From Spirochaetales bacterium (GTDB lineage Bacteria; Spirochaetota; Spirochaetia; CADAEX01): a DNA stretch of 64,000 bases. A program made the position numbers and the translations under genes. The notes beneath the pieces are model-generated. The model did no database searches and was not told where the DNA came from. It saw only the letters and a program-made list of their open reading frames with translations. How positions within the stretch are numbered: position 1 is the first letter of the stretch; each line of letters starts with the position of its first letter. Location: the NCBI GenBank assembly GCA_024233785.1, contig JACKPD010000007.1:44172-108171 (forward strand), given 5' to 3'. Positions 60,905 through 64,000 of this stretch are shown here, piece after piece.

Positions 60905-60931
60905 CATTATATATTGGGCATTATATATTGG
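60905..60931. repeat. Direct repeat with -10-like boxes upstream of ubiD
   Basis: CATTATATATTGG occurs at 60905-60917 and 60919-60931, period 14 bp. On the minus strand each copy contains TATAAT, so it may form the ubiD promoter with alternative starts; no convincing -35 is seen. Confidence 0.45.
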
Positions 60932-60964
60932 AGATTTGTTTTATTCCATGATACCGGTAGGATA

Positions 60965-61012
60965 TTAAAAACAAAAATCCGGAATTATCCTCATATTTCG
61001 GATAATTCCGGA
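60965..61012 (-). terminator. Rho-independent terminator of the glycine betaine transporter operon
   Basis: Perfect 13-bp stem TCCGGAATTATCC (60978-60990) with GGATAATTCCGGA (61000-61012), 9-nt loop. Read on the minus strand it is followed by TTTTTGTTTTTAAT. Confidence 0.92.
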
Positions 61013-61035
61013 CCTTACAGTAATGTGAATCGGAC

Positions 61036-61899
61036 CTATGATCCGGCGACTGTAGTCTGTGTGTCTTTTGCAAGCGCGTTTGTAAGCCTGTCAATAACAA
61101 TCGCCAGAAGTACAATGCTCACCCCGGCTTCAAAACCTCTTCCCACTTCAATTCTGTTGATTGAAAGAAGGACCTCCATTCCTAGCCCTTTGGCGCCGAT
61201 CATTGAACCTACGACAACCATGGCAAGAGCCATCATTGTTGTCTGGTTGATGCCGACCATAATGGAAGGACGGGCCAGCGGAAGCTGTACATCGAACAGG
61301 ATCTGCCACCTGCTTGAACCGAACGCTTTTGCCGCCTCAACTACATCTTCCGGCACTCCCCGTATTCCGACACAGGTCAGCCGTATTACAGGCGGTACCG
61401 CGTAAATAAAGGTAGCGAAAGCTGCCGGGACTTTTCCGAGGCCGAACAACATAAGGGCCGGGATAAGGTATACAAAACTTGGGAGGGTCTGCATTGCGTC
61501 AAGAATCGGCCTGATTATTGCTTCCACAGTCCTGCTCCATGCCATGATAATGCCTATAGGTATTCCTATAATAAGCGCTGTTATAACAGATGTAATTACT
61601 ATTGACAGTGTCATCATCGCAAGGTCCCAGTAACCGAAGCTGCCGATTATCATGAGTAAAAGAGAGAATAATATCCCTTTCCATACAGAGGATAAGATCT
61701 TCCACCCGAGAAATCCGACAGCTATAACGATTACAAACCAGGGTATTGCCAGAAAAACCCTTTCAACCGACATAAGCATTACAAGACTTATTTCCCCGAT
61801 CAGATCAAAAAAACCGCCGAAATTCTCAAGCACGGCTTCCATGATCCTGTCTATCCATTTTGCCATCGGTATACTTAGTATTTCAGGAAATTCAAACAT
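61036..61899 (-). CDS. proW: Glycine betaine/proline ABC transporter permease
   Basis: A 287-residue permease of the ProW/OpuAB type with six or seven helices. The EAA loop is 'VVEAAKAFGSSRWQILFDVQLPLARPSIMVGINQ', and 'QTLPSFVYLIPALMLFGLGKVPA' is typical of quaternary-amine importers. The ATG at 61899 has AAGGAGG 9 nt upstream and overlaps the ATPase stop by 8 bp; an earlier ATG at 61908 directly abuts that site and is less likely. It is the last gene of the operon before the terminator. Confidence 0.93.
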   Translation of the reverse strand: MFEFPEILSIPMAKWIDRIMEAVLENFGGFFDLIGEISLVMLMSVERVFLAIPWFVIVIAVGFLGWKILSSVWKGILFSLLLMIIGSFGYWDLAMMTLSIVITSVITALIIGIPIGIIMAWSRTVEAIIRPILDAMQTLPSFVYLIPALMLFGLGKVPAAFATFIYAVPPVIRLTCVGIRGVPEDVVEAAKAFGSSRWQILFDVQLPLARPSIMVGINQTTMMALAMVVVGSMIGAKGLGMEVLLSINRIEVGRGFEAGVSIVLLAIVIDRLTNALAKDTQTTVAGS

Positions 61900-63100
61900 C
61901 TTCTTCATCCTCCTTCTGAGACATGGCATCAAGAATCATTCTCGGCCTTATCTCTCCAAGAAATCTTCCCTTTTCATCAACAACAGCAACGGAATAGGAA
62001 GTGTTTGTCGCTACAGGAAAAAGTTCCTCAAGCGTTGTATCAATTGTACAGCGCGCAATATCTGTATCAAGACTGTCGCCGAATTCGCTACCCCCTTCCT
62101 TTAATACCTTATCAAGCGCATTGATTGTCGCAATCCCCAGAAGTTCCCTTTTTTTGGAAATAACAAAAGCTGATTCCCTTTTAGAGCTTCTTAAGAGGTG
62201 ACGGGCTGTTTTCGGCCCTTCCCATCTGTATAGAAGGACATCAGGTTCTTCCATTATGAGCCCTGCAGTTATAATCTTTGCGGGAGACGCATCCTTAACA
62301 AACTCTTTTACATAATCATCCGCCGGGTTTGTAACAACCTCTTCAGGCGTTCCTATCTGAACTACTGAACCGCCTTTCATTATTGCAATCCTGCTTCCGA
62401 GCTTTAAGGCTTCATGAAGGTCGTGTGTAACAAATATTATTGTTTTCTTAACAGTATCCTGAAGCTCTACAAGCTCATCCTGCATCTGCCTCCTTATAAG
62501 GGGGTCAAGACCGCTGAACGGTTCATCCATAAGCAGTATTTCAGGATCAGTTGCAAGCGCACGCGCAATCCCGACCCGCTGCTGCATTCCGCCGCTTAAA
62601 TTACCCGGATAATAACTCTCCCAGCCCTTAAGGCCGACAGTCTCAAGAGCAGTCTGCGCCTTTTCAAGCCTATCCTTCTCTTTCATACCCTGTATTTTAA
62701 GGCCGTAAGCGGCGTTTTCAAGCACAGTCTTGTGAGGCAGCAGTGCATAATTCTGAAAAACCATTGAAGCCTTATGCCGTCTGAATTCCATCAGCCCTTG
62801 TTTGTCAAGTTTTATTACGTCACTTCCTGAAACAGTAATACTGCCTTTGGTTGGTTCTATAAGCCGTATAAGCGTTCTTATAAGTGTTGATTTCCCGCTT
62901 CCGGAGAGGCCCATAATAACAAAAAACTCTCCTCTCCCAATATCCATGGAAACGTCCCGAAGCGCGGCTACACATCCGCTTTTCTTAAGCTTGTCATCAT
63001 TTTTTGTGGTTTTCATCTGTTCCCATGAGATGTCTTTGGGCTTCTGCCCAAAGACTTTCCAGAGGTTTTTAATGGAGACTATTTGGTCCATTTCACTCAT
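61892..63100 (-). CDS. proV: Glycine betaine/proline ABC transporter ATPase with CBS domains
   Basis: A 402-residue ATPase: Walker A 'GLSGSGKSTLIRTL' at ~58-70, Q-loop 'MVFQNYALLPHKTV', signature 'LSGGMQQRVGIARAL' at ~165 and Walker B 'ILLMDEPFSGLDPL' at ~188. Residues ~290-400 are a CBS pair, in OpuA the ionic-strength sensor ('AVVDEKGRFLGEIRPRMIL'). It imports glycine betaine or a similar osmoprotectant and is likely gated by osmolarity. AAGGA precedes the ATG at 63100. Confidence 0.94.
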   Translation of the reverse strand: MSEMDQIVSIKNLWKVFGQKPKDISWEQMKTTKNDDKLKKSGCVAALRDVSMDIGRGEFFVIMGLSGSGKSTLIRTLIRLIEPTKGSITVSGSDVIKLDKQGLMEFRRHKASMVFQNYALLPHKTVLENAAYGLKIQGMKEKDRLEKAQTALETVGLKGWESYYPGNLSGGMQQRVGIARALATDPEILLMDEPFSGLDPLIRRQMQDELVELQDTVKKTIIFVTHDLHEALKLGSRIAIMKGGSVVQIGTPEEVVTNPADDYVKEFVKDASPAKIITAGLIMEEPDVLLYRWEGPKTARHLLRSSKRESAFVISKKRELLGIATINALDKVLKEGGSEFGDSLDTDIARCTIDTTLEELFPVATNTSYSVAVVDEKGRFLGEIRPRMILDAMSQKEDEEDV

Positions 63101-63131
63101 ATTGTTTTTTTCCTTATTCTGTAATGTTATC

Positions 63132-64000
63132 CTATAATGAAGCCAAAGCTTTTTTCACCTTTTCATGTATTTCTTTGGGTACCCATTTGGACCATCTGGC
63201 TTCCTTGTTTTTCAGGAACCACATTGCAGCTTCATCTGTTGTATAATCCTTATCTTTCATGATTGATAAAAACTCGTTGTTTTCAGGTGTCGTAGTTTCA
63301 TATTTTGTCAGAAACTCAACAATTTCAGGAGCTTTCTTTTTAACTGACGGATTTATAAGTATATTGACTTTTGCGGGCGGCCATTCCGAACCTTTAAGGA
63401 GTGTCATATCAATAGAACCAAGTACCCATGTAGGGGCCCAGTAATATCCGACCCATGGCTCACCCTTTTTATAGGCTGCGATCATTGAACCTGAAAGTGC
63501 GGCGTCAGATCCTGGAAGAAAAGCATTAAAGGTTTTATCAAGACCGAGTTTTACCATTTTTTCCTGTCCGGTTTTCGTCGCTCCCCAGCCCGGAGGACCT
63601 ACAAAAAGCCTTCCCTTTGACGGATTTTCGGGGTCCTTAAAAAGTTCCCAGTACTTGGGCAGCATTTCTACTGACGTAAGATCGGGCGCAGAAGCCTTTA
63701 TACCCCTCTTGGCATCTCCCTTTATCATATATGTAGGAACATACCACCCCTGTTCGCTGTCCGGATAATTCGGGCCAAGATCAATAATACTGCCGGCTTT
63801 AACGCCTTTATCATAAACTTCCTGAACGTTATCAGACCATGACTCCATGTTTACTTCAATATCTCCCTGCATCATTCCCTGGTAAATAGTAATTGTCTCA
63901 CCAGGTGTATATTCCGGGGTATAGCCGTATCCGTGCTCAATTATAAATCCCGCGATCCTGTTGTGAACCTTGACACTGTCCCAGCTTACATCGCCGAAAA
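63132..64000 (-). CDS. proX: Glycine betaine/proline ABC transporter substrate-binding protein (5' end outside window)
   Basis: The frame runs on to the window edge without a start, so the N-terminus and signal peptide are missing. The visible ~289 residues hold the OpuAC/ProX pattern: 'WDSVKVHNRIAGFIIEHGYGY', 'MQGDIEVNMESWSDNVQEVYDK', 'GWYVPTYMI', 'PGSDAALSGSMIAAYKKGEPWVGYYWAPTW'. Aromatic Trp/Tyr residues that cage the quaternary amine are abundant. It delivers substrate to the ProVW pair encoded after it, 31 bp downstream. Confidence 0.93.
   Translation of the reverse strand, partial: FGDVSWDSVKVHNRIAGFIIEHGYGYTPEYTPGETITIYQGMMQGDIEVNMESWSDNVQEVYDKGVKAGSIIDLGPNYPDSEQGWYVPTYMIKGDAKRGIKASAPDLTSVEMLPKYWELFKDPENPSKGRLFVGPPGWGATKTGQEKMVKLGLDKTFNAFLPGSDAALSGSMIAAYKKGEPWVGYYWAPTWVLGSIDMTLLKGSEWPPAKVNILINPSVKKKAPEIVEFLTKYETTTPENNEFLSIMKDKDYTTDEAAMWFLKNKEARWSKWVPKEIHEKVKKALASL

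Overview
The window is 64 kb of a bacterial chromosome with moderate G+C and dense, mostly operonic coding. Several traits point to a spirochaete of the Treponema group. Secreted proteins have N-termini with the 'FAGG(G/A)KE' type sequence (44406 and 46541 genes). There are PEGA-domain and LamG-type surface proteins, a TGS-domain uridine kinase, a NifU/NifS pair under an Rrf2 regulator, and TRAP and Fbp-like transporters. The assignment is inference from gene style, not from a marker gene. I see no rRNA, tRNA, CRISPR array, insertion sequence or prophage.

Left part (1-13.2 kb). A truncated RpiR regulator, an ABM-fold protein, a DsrE-like protein and a sigma-54 activator lie on the minus strand. 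A G+C-rich ~103-bp tandem repeat abuts and partly overlaps the end of the activator gene. Divergent from the activator is a catabolic operon: TRAP transporter (DctP, DctQ, DctM), RidA, iron-type alcohol dehydrogenase, two LarA-type (nickel-pincer) isomerases, an Asp/Glu-racemase-family protein and a glycerate 2-kinase. It starts behind a textbook -24/-12 promoter (GG at 3563, GC at 3575), and TGCTGT/ACAGCA palindromes stand at the right distance for enhancer sites. I read it as a hydroxy-acid uptake, stereo-inversion, oxidation and phosphorylation pathway.

13.2-19.8 kb. An AcrR/TetR regulator with a 15-bp-arm palindromic operator leads an RND efflux operon (adaptor, pump, TolC). 19.8-28.9 kb is housekeeping: uridine kinase, M16 protease, Aat with ClpS and ClpA (the N-degron branch), and a metallo-beta-lactamase-fold hydrolase. 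28.9-31.3 kb is an iron-sulfur operon rrf2-nifS-nifU with a visible promoter and terminator. 31.3-41.1 kb holds an MprF-like protein, an AAA/ABC ATPase, a diguanylate cyclase, a chalcone-isomerase-fold secreted protein, a large hybrid histidine kinase with three receiver domains, and a parvulin.

41.3-47.6 kb. An Fbp/Afu-type ABC importer, a HAD phosphatase and a secreted metallophosphoesterase. 47.8-51.7 kb is a translationally coupled three-gene operon: an outer-membrane barrel with a coiled coil, an inner-membrane coiled-coil protein with a degenerate HD-GYP domain, and a LamG lipoprotein. It looks like an undescribed trans-envelope unit.

51.9-61 kb. A DMT transporter, an ABC ATPase/permease pair, two secreted proteins, then the oppositely oriented operon ubiD-ubiA-ubiX-SBP. 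The binding protein is translationally coupled to the quinone genes, and the only nearby matching ATPase/permease lies 3 kb away, so a quinone-precursor importer is a testable idea. The right end is a glycine betaine/proline-type ABC operon (SBP truncated by the window edge, then ATPase with CBS domains, permease) ending in a strong terminator.
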